Source of the DNA: Umbilicaria muhlenbergii
Lineage: Eukaryota; Ascomycota; Lecanoromycetes; Umbilicariales; Umbilicariaceae
Reading direction: 5' to 3'
Assembly (NCBI GenBank): GCA_000611775.1
Contig: KK106982.1
Coordinates: forward strand, 2,909,992 to 2,973,991
Length of the DNA stretch: 64,000 bases
This document shows positions 10,591 through 20,959 of this stretch, in pieces (within the stretch, counting starts at the first letter, position 1; each line of letters opens with the position of its first letter). The notes below the pieces were generated by a model. The model searched no databases. It was not told the DNA's origin and saw nothing but the letters and a program-made list of their open reading frames with translations. Position numbers and translations under genes: made by a program.

Positions 10591-11797
10591 TAGTCTCAAA
10601 TTGCGTTGTTGGCTGTCTTGTTTCATCCAGTACCCAAGGGGGGGGGTGAGAAATTCCAAAACCATGAGCTTAAAGCCAATGAAGTTAGGAATCACGCGGA
10701 GAGCTTAGCAATGACTCCTAAACATTCCGCTAGATTCCGTAGGTCTGTAGTCTCAAATTGCGTTGTTGGCTGTCTTTTCCACTCCGGCAAGAGTGGGAAA
10801 TCTCAAAACCGTGAGCTTAAAGGCAATTATGTTAGGAATCACGCGGAGAGCTTAGCAATGGCTCCTAAATGTTCCGTCAGATTCCGCAGCTGTCTAGTCT
10901 CAAATTGCGTTGTTGGCTGTCTTGTTTCATCCAGTACCCAAGGGGGGGGGTGAGAAATTCCAAAACCATGAGCTTAAAGCCAATGAAGTTAGGAATCACG
11001 CGGAGAGCTTAGCAATGGCTCCTAAATGTTCCGTCAGATTCCGCAGCTGTCTAGTCTCAAATTGCGTTGTTGGCTGTCTTTTCCACTCCGGCAAGAGTGG
11101 GAAATCTCAAAACCGTGAGCTTAAAGGCAATTATGTTAGGAATCACGTGGAGAGTATAACATGGGCTCCTAAACATTCCGCCAGACTCCACAGTTGTCTA
11201 GTTTCAAGTTGCGTTGTTGACTGTCCATCCACGCCGGGGGAGGGGGGGAAATTTCAAATTCATAAGCTTAAAGCCAATGATGTTAGGAATCACGCGGAGA
11301 GTATAAGAAGGGCTCCTAAACATTCCGCCAGATTCCGCAATTGTGTAGTTTTAAACTGCGTTGTCGACTGTCCCTCCACCCGGGGGGGGGGGGTGAGAAA
11401 TTCCAAATGGGAAATCTCAAAACCGTGAGCTTAAAGGCAATTATGTTAGGAATCACGTGGAGAGTATAACATGGGCTCCTAAACATTCCGCCAGACTCCA
11501 CAGTTGTCTAGTTTCAAGTTGCGTTGTTGACTGTCCATCCCACTCCGGGGGGGGTGAGAAATTCCAAATCCATGAGCTTAAAGCCAATGAGGTTAGGAAT
11601 CACGTGGAGAGTATAAGAAGGGCTCCTAAACATTCCGCCAGATTCCGCAATTGTGTAGTTTTAAACTGCGTTGTCGACTGTCCCTCCACCCGGGGGGGGG
11701 TGGTGAGAAATTCCAAAATGGTGAGCTTAAAGCCAATGAAGTTAGAAATCACGCGGAGAGCTTAATGATGAATCCTAAATATTCCGCTAAAGTCTGT
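10591..11797 (+). repeat. Tandem satellite array 2, ~147/157 bp units with G-runs
   Basis: About eight units starting with TAGTCTCAAATTGCGTTGTT or a variant, near 10591, 10748, 10895, 11052, 11199, 11346, 11509 and 11656. Spacing is mostly 147 or 157 bp (one 163, one 141). Each unit has TGAGCTTAAAG, TTAGGAATCACGCGGAGAG and CTCCTAAACATTCCG. Most carry a run of 8-12 G. The dimer 10591-10894 is repeated almost exactly at 10895-11198, and 11199-11508 resembles 11509-11797, so there is a dimeric higher-order pattern. Long ORFs run through it, but the unit lengths do not keep frame. Confidence 0.92.
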
Positions 11798-12093
11798 AGG
11801 TGGTGGCTGCACACGACACGGGTAGTAGTCACTCCTCACACCCACATTAAGCAATTGGTAAACGCATACTATTTGCTGCAGTGCACATATGCATGCTTCT
11901 TGCCGTGGTGCAATAATTTCATCGTCAAGGCTGCTTTTCAGAGCCCTCTACTCGCCGGGTCGTCAATAGGCTTAGCCTAGCACCGCCAGCTTCATCAGCC
12001 CTTAGACCTCGGTGCCCAGTTTTGTCAGGTCGGTGGTGGTATCTCATCAGTCTTTTAGATTAATTTGTCTATCCTCTATACACTCCTGCCATC
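11798..12093. other. Intergenic, end of array to DnaJC28-like gene
   Basis: About 300 bp of single-copy sequence after the array, up to the 3' end of the next gene. Nothing further seen. Confidence 0.6.
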
Positions 12094-13861
12094 CTACCCC
12101 TTCCCCTTTTCCCCCCACAAATCCCTCCAAAACTCCTTAAACCCATACTGCGGCTTCCTCTCATCCCACACCCTAGCCTTCTCGCCCTGAAACCGTTCCA
12201 ACACGCCCCCGGGCCTGTGCCCAATAACCTCCACTTTGACTTTCACCGGAGCCGTGGCCCGCGTCTTTATCTCGGCGGGGAGTTGCGCGGCCACGTCCGC
12301 GTAGCAAGAGCGGAGCTCGCGGTCGAGGTTGAAGTAGGGTTTCTTGGCTAGGTTGGGCGCCATGAGGTTGTAGGAGCGGGTTAGGTTGTTGAGGTTGGCG
12401 ATGGCGAGGGTGAGGTAGGAGCGTTCGGTTTCTTCCCAGGCGGGGTCGCGGAAGGGGTATACGCGGGGGAGAGGAGGTTTGTCGGGGGAAGTTGACGGTG
12501 GGGGATCGATGGGGATGTCGGTGGATGGAGATGTTGATTGGGATGCCGGGGTTGGTGTAGATGATGAGGTTGATGGTGTTTCGGAGGCTAGGTCTTCTGT
12601 AACAGTGATCTCGGAGTCTTGTGCGTCGCTTTCTGGTGTGGGAGTTTCCGTTACTGTAACTTGGCTGACGATACCCTTATGGTTGATCTCACTGAGCGCT
12701 TCGACTTTCGGTACTTGGGGGTTGTTCAGCGCTTCCGCCGTAGCGTAGGCCTCGGCTCTCCTGATTTGAGACTCTAGGGATCCGCCTTTGCTGGAAATTG
12801 TTCGAGCGGCATGTCTTTTCCAGTCGGCCCTTAACCGAGTCCGGAAGATGGATGCGGCTTTAACAAGCTCTTGCTGCTTTTCTATCCATGGTGGTACAAT
12901 TTCCTGCTTCTGAATAATCTTGTTCATAAAGTATTCCGTCGTATCCAGAAAAGGACTGCTAGCATTGTAATCTCTTTCGATATTAGTCCCCTTTCCTCGA
13001 GGTATATTCTTGAATTGGCCCCTATTGATCGCATCTTCTATGCGCTCATTCGCTAGGGCGGCTAGACCTTGGAGGGATGTTGGCATGGGACGGGCACCAG
13101 AAGTGAATCGCTCCTTTAGCTGCTTCCTCATTTGTTCCTTCTCTTTTTCGCTCAATGTGGAGTCTTGAGCGAGAGCGTAGATCGAGGTGCGGTCTCGAGC
13201 ATTCGCCAGGCGCTGACCTGCAGACTTCTGCACAGCTTTCCGCATGCGAAGGTCAACGCTAGCCGGTGGCGCTCGAGGTTTTGGTATCTTTGATGGACCA
13301 GTGCCACGAAGAGGCTTGTGGGCATCTGTGAGCATGCGTAGAGCTGCATCTTCGAGTGTTTCACTCCCTGACCACGGCTGAGCTGCTGCGATGTCTCGAG
13401 TCCCTTTGCCTGCGCTTGACTAGGAACTAGTGTCAGCGAGCGGCCCATTTAGCAAAGCAATATTCATAGCATACCGGCATATTTGCCTGTGCAAACGCCG
13501 CAGGGTTCTCGCTCCTGAATTTGCTATCTGCAATCCTAGCCTCCAACCGTCTCTTGAGCTCCTCCGAGAAGCCAGCGTCCTCGACGGCTCTTTGAGCGCT
13601 CCTACCCCCTTGTTCTATGGTCTCGTCCGTCATTTCTGCTAAGCGCCTCGACATAGCCCCTTTCTCCTCCGCCTTCGCATCGGACCGGGGGGTTTCGAGG
13701 TTTTCTTCATCCTCAGGCTTGGCCGCTGGCTGGGCACTCGCGCGCGGCGTTGCCGAAGAACGACTGAACGGACGAGTAGCAAGGAAGACATTGAGGCGCG
13801 GGAACTGTCGGTGTAGACAGCGAGCGCATATGTAAGGGCTCGATGGACTTATACCGGGCAT
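12094..13861 (-). CDS. DnaJC28-like protein with DUF1992 domain, probably mitochondrial
   Basis: Two exons, 13861-13475 and 13419-12094 (55-nt intron, GTATGC to CCTAG); ~570 residues. The N-terminus (ICARCLHRQFPRLNVFLATR, then PFSRSS) is rich in Arg and Ser and looks like a mitochondrial presequence. The DUF1992 domain typical of DnaJC28 homologues is visible at about residues 225-330: ALANERIEDAINRGQFKNIP, then RGKG, and later FLDTTEYFMNKIIQKQEIVP followed by PWIEKQQE. A Ser/Thr/Pro-rich linker (about 390-440) follows, then a C-terminal block with AIANLNNLTRSYNLMAP. No J-domain HPD motif is seen, as in other fungal members. The coding strand is C-rich in the middle and G-rich in the last ~250 bases. 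Divergent from PSF3 over a 420-bp promoter. Confidence 0.85.
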
Positions 13862-14281
13862 GTGGTGGGCAAGACGATGGGTGGCGATTGATGGAGATTT
13901 TGGAGGTCTCTCTTTATCGCGAAACCGATAAGTAATCGAGACCTACGTCATGGATCCGATTGGCCAACATGTTGGCTACACCGCAACGATAGGATTACCT
14001 ATGAGTGGAGGCAGCAAGACCAAATCTAGTTCGAGAACGCTGCTAAAGTCTCTAAACATCCATTTTCCCAGAGATTAGATAGTTGAACCATCGAGTCCAC
14101 GACAAGCCCTGTCGCTATAAAACTTCGCCTAGCCCTACATTCCATCATCGCAGCTCCACGGCCACTACCATAGGAACGATTCCTGTTACACCCTAATAAT
14201 CTGCCATGCCACTTGTCCAGCATTGATGTTTTGTAATTGGCACCCTCTTCTGTAACTCCATAATCCCAAAACCCGCACAAC
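13862..14281. other. Shared divergent promoter region
   Basis: 420 bp between the DnaJC28-like gene and PSF3. One inverted CCAAT (ATTGG, about 13958) is present. No MluI-box (ACGCGT) was seen upstream of PSF3. Confidence 0.5.
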
Positions 14282-15025
14282 ATGAGCTACTACGACATCG
14301 ACGCGATCCTCACAGACGCGCAAAAAGTCCCCTGTACGTTCGAGCTCGACGTCCCAGGTCTAGGTTTCCTGGATGGAAACGCAGGCGGCGATGTACGTAA
14401 CAAAGCCAACCCTCCCCTCTCCCTCCCGTGCATACCCTTAGAAAGCCCCGTACTCACAATTCCACAGATGAAGCGCGGCACGCGCACCACCCTACCCCTC
14501 TGGCTTGGCGAACTTCTCGCCGTCCATCGCCTTGGGAATTCCGCAGTCGTGAATCTCGACCTGCCCGACACGCTCTCCCCACGGGTTTTGAACGCACTGA
14601 AAGCGGATCCAAAGACTGTGGATTTGCGGGCGCTGGCGCAACATTTCTACGGGCTGGCGGCTAGGGTGCTGGATTTGTTCGAAGAGGAGGAGATTGTGGA
14701 TATCTTGACTGAGGTAGATAAACACTCTTGGGGGGCTCTTGGGATGGGACGTGGATGAGGACAATAGCTGATACTTAGGGTGGGACAGACGTTCAAGAAG
14801 AGAGCAGCGGAGATTGCTGACCATGCGCACAATCCACGGGGAGCGCTGGGAGAGGGAGCCGAGTTTCTACGGGGATTAGATGAGATGGAAAGGCAGTGTA
14901 CGTTCTACTCATTTGCAACGCAAACCGAGAACGACTGACACTCAAGCATGGTAGTGTTCCGATCTGCTCACGATAGCGCCAAGGCAATGCGCATTTGGAT
15001 GGGCGAGCTCAAGAAGAAACAATGA
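14282..15025 (+). CDS. PSF3: GINS complex subunit Psf3
   Basis: Subunit of the GINS tetramer, part of the CMG replicative helicase in the nucleus. Four exons: 14282-14392, 14468-14713, 14789-14897, 14955-15025; ~178 residues, the usual fungal Psf3 length. It starts MSYYDIDAILTDAQKVPCTF, a typical Psf3 N-terminus. Further blocks are LPLWLGELLAVHRLGNSAVV, TFKKRAAEIADHAHNPRGAL and MERQLFRSAHDSAKAMRIWM. The third exon was placed at ACG (acceptor GGACAG), because this joins ILTE directly to TFKKR as in other fungi; earlier AGs give an extra insert or the wrong frame. Exon 2 goes from C-rich to G-rich near 14600. No paralogue nearby. Confidence 0.93.
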
Positions 15026-15970
15026 GCCAAGTACAGCAGATGCAAAGCAATACACTGGCAACGCTCTCGAGTCCCAATACTACTAGGGCCTGTGGCAAAT
15101 AGGATCTCGCAAGGTGCGGTAGCAGCCAAGTCTTTTGCGACAGCTACTCGAACTTCCAGGAGGCCATGGCGTCTTCCCGCTGCTCTATTCTCGTTCACCT
15201 CCTCGTCTCTCCAATATCCCAACAAGGTCAACTATTACAGGCTCCCCATTCGCTCTTCCAGCCTTCACTGCTGCCTACCAGTTCTGATCATGGGTACGCC
15301 ATGCGCCGAAATAGGCCCATGGACAACCGAACCAATACGCTTGGGTATCGAAAACATAATTAGGTTATTTTAATGCCTCTGCTACTTCCCCTCGTTCCCA
15401 TCCTGGTATGGAGCACTGTCATTCGTCTCTTCACGTATCTGGTGGGGCCGGGCGATATTGCGGCTGATGTCAGGAGAGGACACCATACCATATTCGAAGG
15501 GCCACCGCGCGTGCTTCTCTTAGGTCTGTTCGTTTATGTGGTCATCATCATACTATGTGGTATGCTCATTCTTTGATTATAGTGGGTACCCCTCATGATC
15601 CTGATCGCGGTAATCCAAACTTACAAATGGATCTTTGCGCAGCCCTCATTGCATTCTCGGTTTTTCTCGATAACACTGGGAATGACTCAGAATTCAGGAT
15701 GTAGACTCAGATACCGATCGCACAAAATCACGTGTACAAACAATGCTCAGACCCAGACTAACAGTTCACAACCACCATCTGCGCACCACTGCCAACAGAA
15801 TCGGCCTACTTGCTACCGCAGGGAAAGACGGGGTTTGGGCATCTTTGATGGAGCGGTTATTGGCTAAGTGGGATTCTGCAACCTCAATGCCATATCTGGC
15901 TCAATAAACACAACATCTAGTGACACTCCTTGCTCATTTACAACCATCTGCCATCGTGCTCTCGAACGAC
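15026..15970. other. Intergenic with a possible small membrane ORF
   Basis: Space between the convergent PSF3 and SOD2. An ORF at 15092-15373 has an Arg/Ser/Ala-rich start (MANRISQGAVAAKSFATATR) resembling a mitochondrial presequence. Its stop overlaps the ATG of a 67-codon ORF (15373-15576) with two hydrophobic segments (PLLLPLVPILVW and VLLLGLFVYVVIIILCG). A spliced small mitochondrial membrane protein is conceivable, but no splice pair joining them convinced me. Confidence 0.35.
15373..15576 (+). CDS. Possible small two-segment membrane protein
   Basis: 67 codons, not recognised. Two hydrophobic stretches (about residues 2-20 and 46-66) flank a polar middle with VGPGDIAADVRRGHHT. The ATG overlaps the stop of an upstream ORF (TAATG). 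It could be the 3' exon of a spliced gene beginning near 15092, or chance. Hydrophobic codons are common in C/T-rich DNA, so this is weak. Confidence 0.25.
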   Translation: MPLLLPLVPILVWSTVIRLFTYLVGPGDIAADVRRGHHTIFEGPPRVLLLGLFVYVVIIILCGMLIL

Positions 15971-16881
15971 TCAAGCTTCGAAGCGCTTCTCCACAGTCTT
16001 CCAGTTGATGACATCCCAGATCGCGTTGAAGTATTCGGCTTTGCGGTTCTGGTATTGTAGACTAAGAACAATCAGTAACGCTCTCACCCCGAGCTCTACA
16101 GCAGGCTGTCTCACTAGTAAGCGTGCTCCCACGCATCAATCCCCAAGAGCGGAATATACGGTCCCACAACCGGATCTTGATTCTACCCAAAAGCATTAGC
16201 CCATCGTCCCCATCCGCTGCACCCCACCCCGCCTTCCCCATCCACCCCCACCAACCCACGGAAAACTCACCGCATAACTCCTCACCCTAATCTGCCCCGT
16301 CTCCCGATCCTTAACCAACCACGCCCAACCACTCCCCTGAATCCCCGCCAGCGTCGCATTCATCGCCTTCTGCAAATTCTCCAACCCCCCACACGTCTCA
16401 TCAATCGCCCTCTTCAACCCCCCACTCGGCGGCTCCCCCCCGCCCCGACCCTTCGGCGCCAGGTTCTCCCAAAACAAACTATGGTTCAGGTGCCCCCCCC
16501 CGTGGAAATTGATCAGCGGCTGCAGCGCGATCTGCGCGGCGATGTCGGATTGCGACTGGGCGGTGGCGAGTTTTTCGGAAAAGGTGTTGAAGGAGGTGAC
16601 GTACGTGTTGTGGTGTTTGCTGTGGTGCAGCTCCATGATTTGCCCGGAGATGGCCGGTTCGAGCGCGCCGTAGTCGTCTGGAGCCCCGGGGGCGCGGGGG
16701 GGTTGGTGAGCTGGCGGCTGGGGGGCAATTGGATGGGGAGTTGCTTACAGGGAAGGTCGGGGAGGGTGGCTTTGCCGCGGGTGAAGCTCAGGCCTGCGAG
16801 GCGGGCGGGCTTGGAGCTGGCGGAGGCGCTGGCCCGGAGGGCGGAGCGGGCGAAGGTTGTGCGCAGGAGGGTGGCGGACAT
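15971..16881 (-). CDS. SOD2: Superoxide dismutase [Mn], mitochondrial
   Basis: Converts superoxide to H2O2 and O2 in the mitochondrial matrix. Four exons: 16881-16749, 16677-16271, 16182-16115, 16061-15971; ~232 residues. The ATG at 16881 opens a presequence (MSATLLRTTFARSALRASAS), followed by LPDLPYDYGALEPAISGQIM. Metal ligands are in HHSKHHNTYV, GGGHLNHSLFW and DAWEHAYYLQY. The block GIQGSGWAWLV carries Gln at the position typical of Mn rather than Fe enzymes. All four joins rebuild conserved sequence and the phases agree. An in-frame ATG at 17025 exists upstream, but its extension is Ser/Pro-rich and not family-like. The coding strand is C-rich at the 5' end and G-rich from about 16500 on. 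Confidence 0.97.
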
Positions 16882-18650
16882 GGTGGGCTCGTTGCTGTGG
16901 CGAGTGGTTGGTTGTCGGTCGCTTTGTTGTGGAGCGAGGTGAGCTGGGGCTGATCGCGTTGCTGCTGCGGTCGGCCTGAGAGGTGAAGATAGAGCTGCGG
17001 AAGGGCTTCCGGCGCTAAGGTTCACAGGTCGTCAAAATAAACGTTAGCCGAAGCTCTCCCCGCTAGCTGTCACGTGCTTTCGGTAGCCAGCCGGAATGTT
17101 CCGGTGACTACTCCGCCCCGCGGGTGACAAAAAACCGGAATCGTGGATAGTTCAACAGCTTCATAACTCTATGAGGTCAACAGTCATCGAGAAACACTTG
17201 GTGACAAAACTATAGCGCTAGGCTAGATCTACAATTCTGTACCTGAAATCTTTTGAATATCTGTTGACGCTGTAAAGATATCTGTTTATTAAGCATTTTA
17301 GGATTCGCATTTATTGTGTCACCCAGGAGCTCCGTAAGGAGGACTTAAGTTCGTTACCCGTTCAAGCAGATTTCTTAGTGAGCAGCGCCTCTCATTGGCT
17401 CTTTCACCCTATGTCGTCTGTTTTCTGGGGTTTTTGCACAGATCGACGGTCCTACTCATCAAACATTTTACACCGAGTAGTCCGGAACGCCCTGATCTGA
17501 CGGCTCTGATTGGTAGGATAGCATGCCTGAATAGGTAAAGAACTCATTTTTGGGCAGCGCCTCGTACAGCTGTAGAGTATCTTATTACTACCTTACCTTT
17601 GGCCGAGGAAAAGACTTTCATGCCAGACGCCGATCAGGCAGAAGCCTGAAGGTACCTTACTGACTTTCCTGCCATGCCGCACTCTGAAAAAAGCTGCACG
17701 CTCGCAGTCCATGGAAGGGCTCCTCACAGCGAGGGTGGGAAGCAGGCTAACTATGTAATCATACTACTACATTATGGACAGGAGGCAACAGCAAGCTGTA
17801 CAAGTATCGTCCATCCATAGTCCAATCGATGCGGAAACCAGGATGTAGCACGACAGGTACGCTCGAGGTGTCAACAGGCTTCAAGACCAACCTCTGCCAA
17901 TGAACCCGACGCTCAAACCGTCCATAAAGGGCATTGACTGCAACTAGATTTACATAATTAGATTTCGACCGCCTTGACAGGAATCAGGCAAGAGATTCTA
18001 GGTTACCCCTGACACGGTCAATCTTTCTGAACTTTTGCTCCTCTCTCTACACTTTTCAATGCCCCTTATGTGGAGAGTTAACAAACCAGATGTTGTAAGC
18101 TAAATTCATCCCATAACTCTAGTCATCTTGCTCGTCTGCAGCCTTGGGTTCATGTCTCTTTCAAGCTTTGAAAGTAGGGACTAAAAATTCATTGAGCTCT
18201 GTACCTGCAGTGGTAAAACGTCAGATATTGCAGTCCATCATTGATTTGTTGCTGGCAGCCAGCCTGGCATCGAGCTGCTACTTCCTTTGACCCGACGCCT
18301 ACTTCCATGCCGTTAGCTATCTTACAACCAGGACCAGCGAGTGATAGGACAGCATAATTCACTTGGACATGACCTTATGGAGAACAAGTAGCTTTGATTC
18401 CTAGTATTTACACGACCCATCCGCAACATCCACCGGTAGAGAACACAGCTCAATTGATGCTATCTACACCACCAGCCGAGAACATCCACAAGCCACTCCC
18501 CGGCAGCAAATGTCCATATCCATTATCCTGATCCTCAGACCTCACGCCACTATCCAAAGGGTATCATTCCACATCGCCACCAGAAAGCCCAGCCAAATCC
18601 TCGAGTCCCTCCTCCACTCCCCACCCCACAGATCCGTCCATCCATCCCCT
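16882..18650. other. Intergenic 1.8 kb
   Basis: Between the SOD2 start and the 3' end of the ING gene. No convincing ORF. It holds a diverged third copy of the dispersed repeat (18187-18260). The part near SOD2 should be its promoter. Confidence 0.55.
18187..18260 (+). repeat. Dispersed repeat, diverged fragment C
   Basis: Resembles the 3' half of copy B at 9820-9915 in the same orientation: CATTGAGCTCT, then CTGCAGT, AGATATTGCA, and ATTGATTTGTTGC at the end. It is clearly more diverged than A and B are from each other. Alignment was by eye. Confidence 0.5.
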
Positions 18651-20959
18651 CTACCTCCCCCCCCCAAACTTCCCCTTTTTAAGATTCTCCTTACACTCAT
18701 CACAATACCATTTCGCTACCCCCCACAAAAGTCAGCACGGCCCTTCCCCACCAGAACGGCAAACCCAGCCGATCCCCGAGCTTTAGGGAGAAGGAAAGCA
18801 ATCAAACTCACCATTCCTCGTCGGCGCCCTCGTCAACCCGACACAGTCCAAATGAAACCACTCCCTCGGACAGCTCTCCATATCGCACGCCACCATCTCC
18901 CCATAGCTGACCTGGTTACAATAGCAATACCTCGGCTCCTCTCCGTCCTCGTCGTCCTCATCGTCCCCCTGCACCGACGCACCATCATCCTCCGCCGCCG
19001 CCGCAGCCGCCAGCTGAGCCGCCAGCCCCGCGCCCTTTTTATGCGAGCGTTTCCCCGTCGTTTCGGTCGCGCGGGACGACCGCATGCGTGGTGGTGGGGG
19101 GTCGGGAAAGGAAGCGGTGATGGGGGTGGAAGTTTTGGAAGTTTTGCCGCCGCGGGTGGAGGTGGAGATGGAAGGGAGGCGGTCGGTCCGTTTGGTGCTT
19201 TCGCCGTTCTCGATGGTTTCTTCGCGTTTGAGGGATCTTTCGGTGCCTCTATTGTTGACGAGTGCACCTCCGCGCATGTCCGCCTCGCCGTTACCGGTGT
19301 TTTCGATGGGTTGTTCGCCTTTCGTGTTCGCGGGCTCCTTGGTCGAGTTTTTGGTATCGCCGACGCTTTTGCCCGTTGGACCTCCTACCTTGTCTACCTC
19401 GGCCGCAGTGCCGTACAAGCCGTTGCCGTTGGCGCCCTTATTCGATGCGGAGGAGGATGGTCGCTGTCGTGCGTCTTGGACGACTGATTGGCTCGAATTT
19501 TGTCGTACTCGAACTGGTTGTGCTCGTTGCGTGGGGCCCGGCGCAGGACTGTTGGCTTTAGCTGTAGCAAATGTACCCACAACTGGTGATGAAGCCAATA
19601 AAGGCGAATTGGCAGTGGAGGCGTTGGTGTTAGTCCTGTGATAGACATGGTAAGTTTTGAGCCCAGTAATGAGTAAAGGGGTTGATTGTACCTCTTTCTT
19701 GGGGCTCCGTTAGTCGCGGCTGCCGACCGAACCCTTTTCTTCGCAACTTCCACGGCCGGAGTGCTCCTTGGGCTTCCAGCAGTACCGCGAGAAGCGCCAC
19801 CATTTGCGGTCCCGTAAACCGAGCTAAGAGCTCTTTCCATGGTTACTCCCCCGTTTGTGAGACCCGTCGATGGCTTCTCTGTTTTCCGCCGTTTGTTTGG
19901 TACACCAGCTGCTGTATTCACCGTTCCGTTCGCAACGCCAAGCCCAACAGCTGCGCCGTTCATCGGTAACCCAGCTTCTGCTGCCTTCCGGCTTTTGGTG
20001 TTGCCTTGTCCTCTCTTCGCCGCAGACTGTGCGCCTCCGCGCCCGTCGTCGAAGTCGGAATCTGCCCTCTGGTTTCGCTGCTTGCGCGCGGCAAGAACTT
20101 CTCTTCTGTTCTCGCTCCGCAACGCTGCGGCGTCTTCACCATTGAGTGCTGCCGCTGCCGCCGCGAGACTGTTTGCAGCTGCAACGTCTCGACGGGTGCG
20201 CTCGCCGGCAGTGGTGCCCTTTTTCTCAACAGCCTTCTCGGTGCTGTAAGCCCAATGGTTGAGAATACCAAAGCGTGCCTCTTCGCTGATTTCGCCATCG
20301 ATGTGTTTGAAGGAGCTCTCGCACCGTGCGAGCTGTTTGTTGAGGGTCTCGTTGGCTGTGGAAATAAGGTGATTCTTCTCGTCGAGTGTCATGAGCATCT
20401 CTTGCGCCACAACCCGAAGATCGCGAAAGAGTGTTCTGCGTGGGATATCGGAAGTGTTGAGGTCCTCTTGTGTTTCGGGCTGCGACGCAGCTTCAGTTTG
20501 AGCAAAAGCGAGCGCTACTGGCCCATCGTTGACTGAGCCGGCGGCACTGACTGCAGTGCCAGTGGTAGATCTGGTTTCATCCTTTACTTGCGCCAACGTT
20601 ACTGGTACCTTGCGAGGCGGGGCAGGAGTGTTCAGTGCCGTGTTGACCAGTTGTCTGAGTATCTCTTCCGGCCCATATGTTTTCGCATCGACTTCCTTCA
20701 AAAGGGTGTAATGTCGAACCATTTCTTTTGGCAAGGCCGTAATGGAATCAGTGAAATGTGTAATGGCCGGAAAGAAGCCAGGAGCGGCGTTGGTAGAGGG
20801 CTGGTTGTCCTGGGCTCCACCGAAGGAACTCCGACCACCGAAAGGTCGAATGCCATTTGTTGCGGTTCGGGTAGGATTGGTGCGTGTTTGACGAAGAGGC
20901 TGACGTCTGTTCGGGGGAATGCCAGATTCGACAGCGGTGGCAGTTGTAGAGGTCTTCAT
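18651..20959 (-). CDS. ING-family PHD-finger protein (Yng/Pho23 type)
   Basis: Nuclear reader of H3K4me3 in a histone acetyltransferase or deacetylase complex (NuA4, NuA3 or Rpd3L; which one cannot be told from sequence alone). Three exons: 20959-19692, 19635-18812, 18715-18651; ~718 residues, long for the family. The N-terminal ING part includes ITHFTDSITALPKEMVRHYT, then LLKEVDAKTYG, and a later helix around LMTLDEKNHLISTANETLNK. A long Ala/Ser/Thr-rich basic middle follows. The C-terminal PHD finger is complete only after joining exon 3: YCYCNQVSYGEMVACDMESC, FHLDCVGLTRAPTRNAKWYC, then DECKENLKK. It thus has the Cys4-His-Cys3 pattern and the Tyr/Met/Trp aromatic cage. The coding strand flips from C-rich to G-rich near 19078. 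Confidence 0.93.

Noticed and set aside
10606-11765. Overlapping ORFs of 102-172 codons in satellite array 2
   Set aside because: Unit lengths of 147, 157, 163 and 141 bp do not keep a common frame, and one ORF starts inside the previous repeat. They reflect repeated sequence, not a gene.
18510-19487. 325-codon plus ORF opposite the ING gene
   Set aside because: Shadow of the ING exons, which are confirmed by a complete PHD finger on the minus strand.
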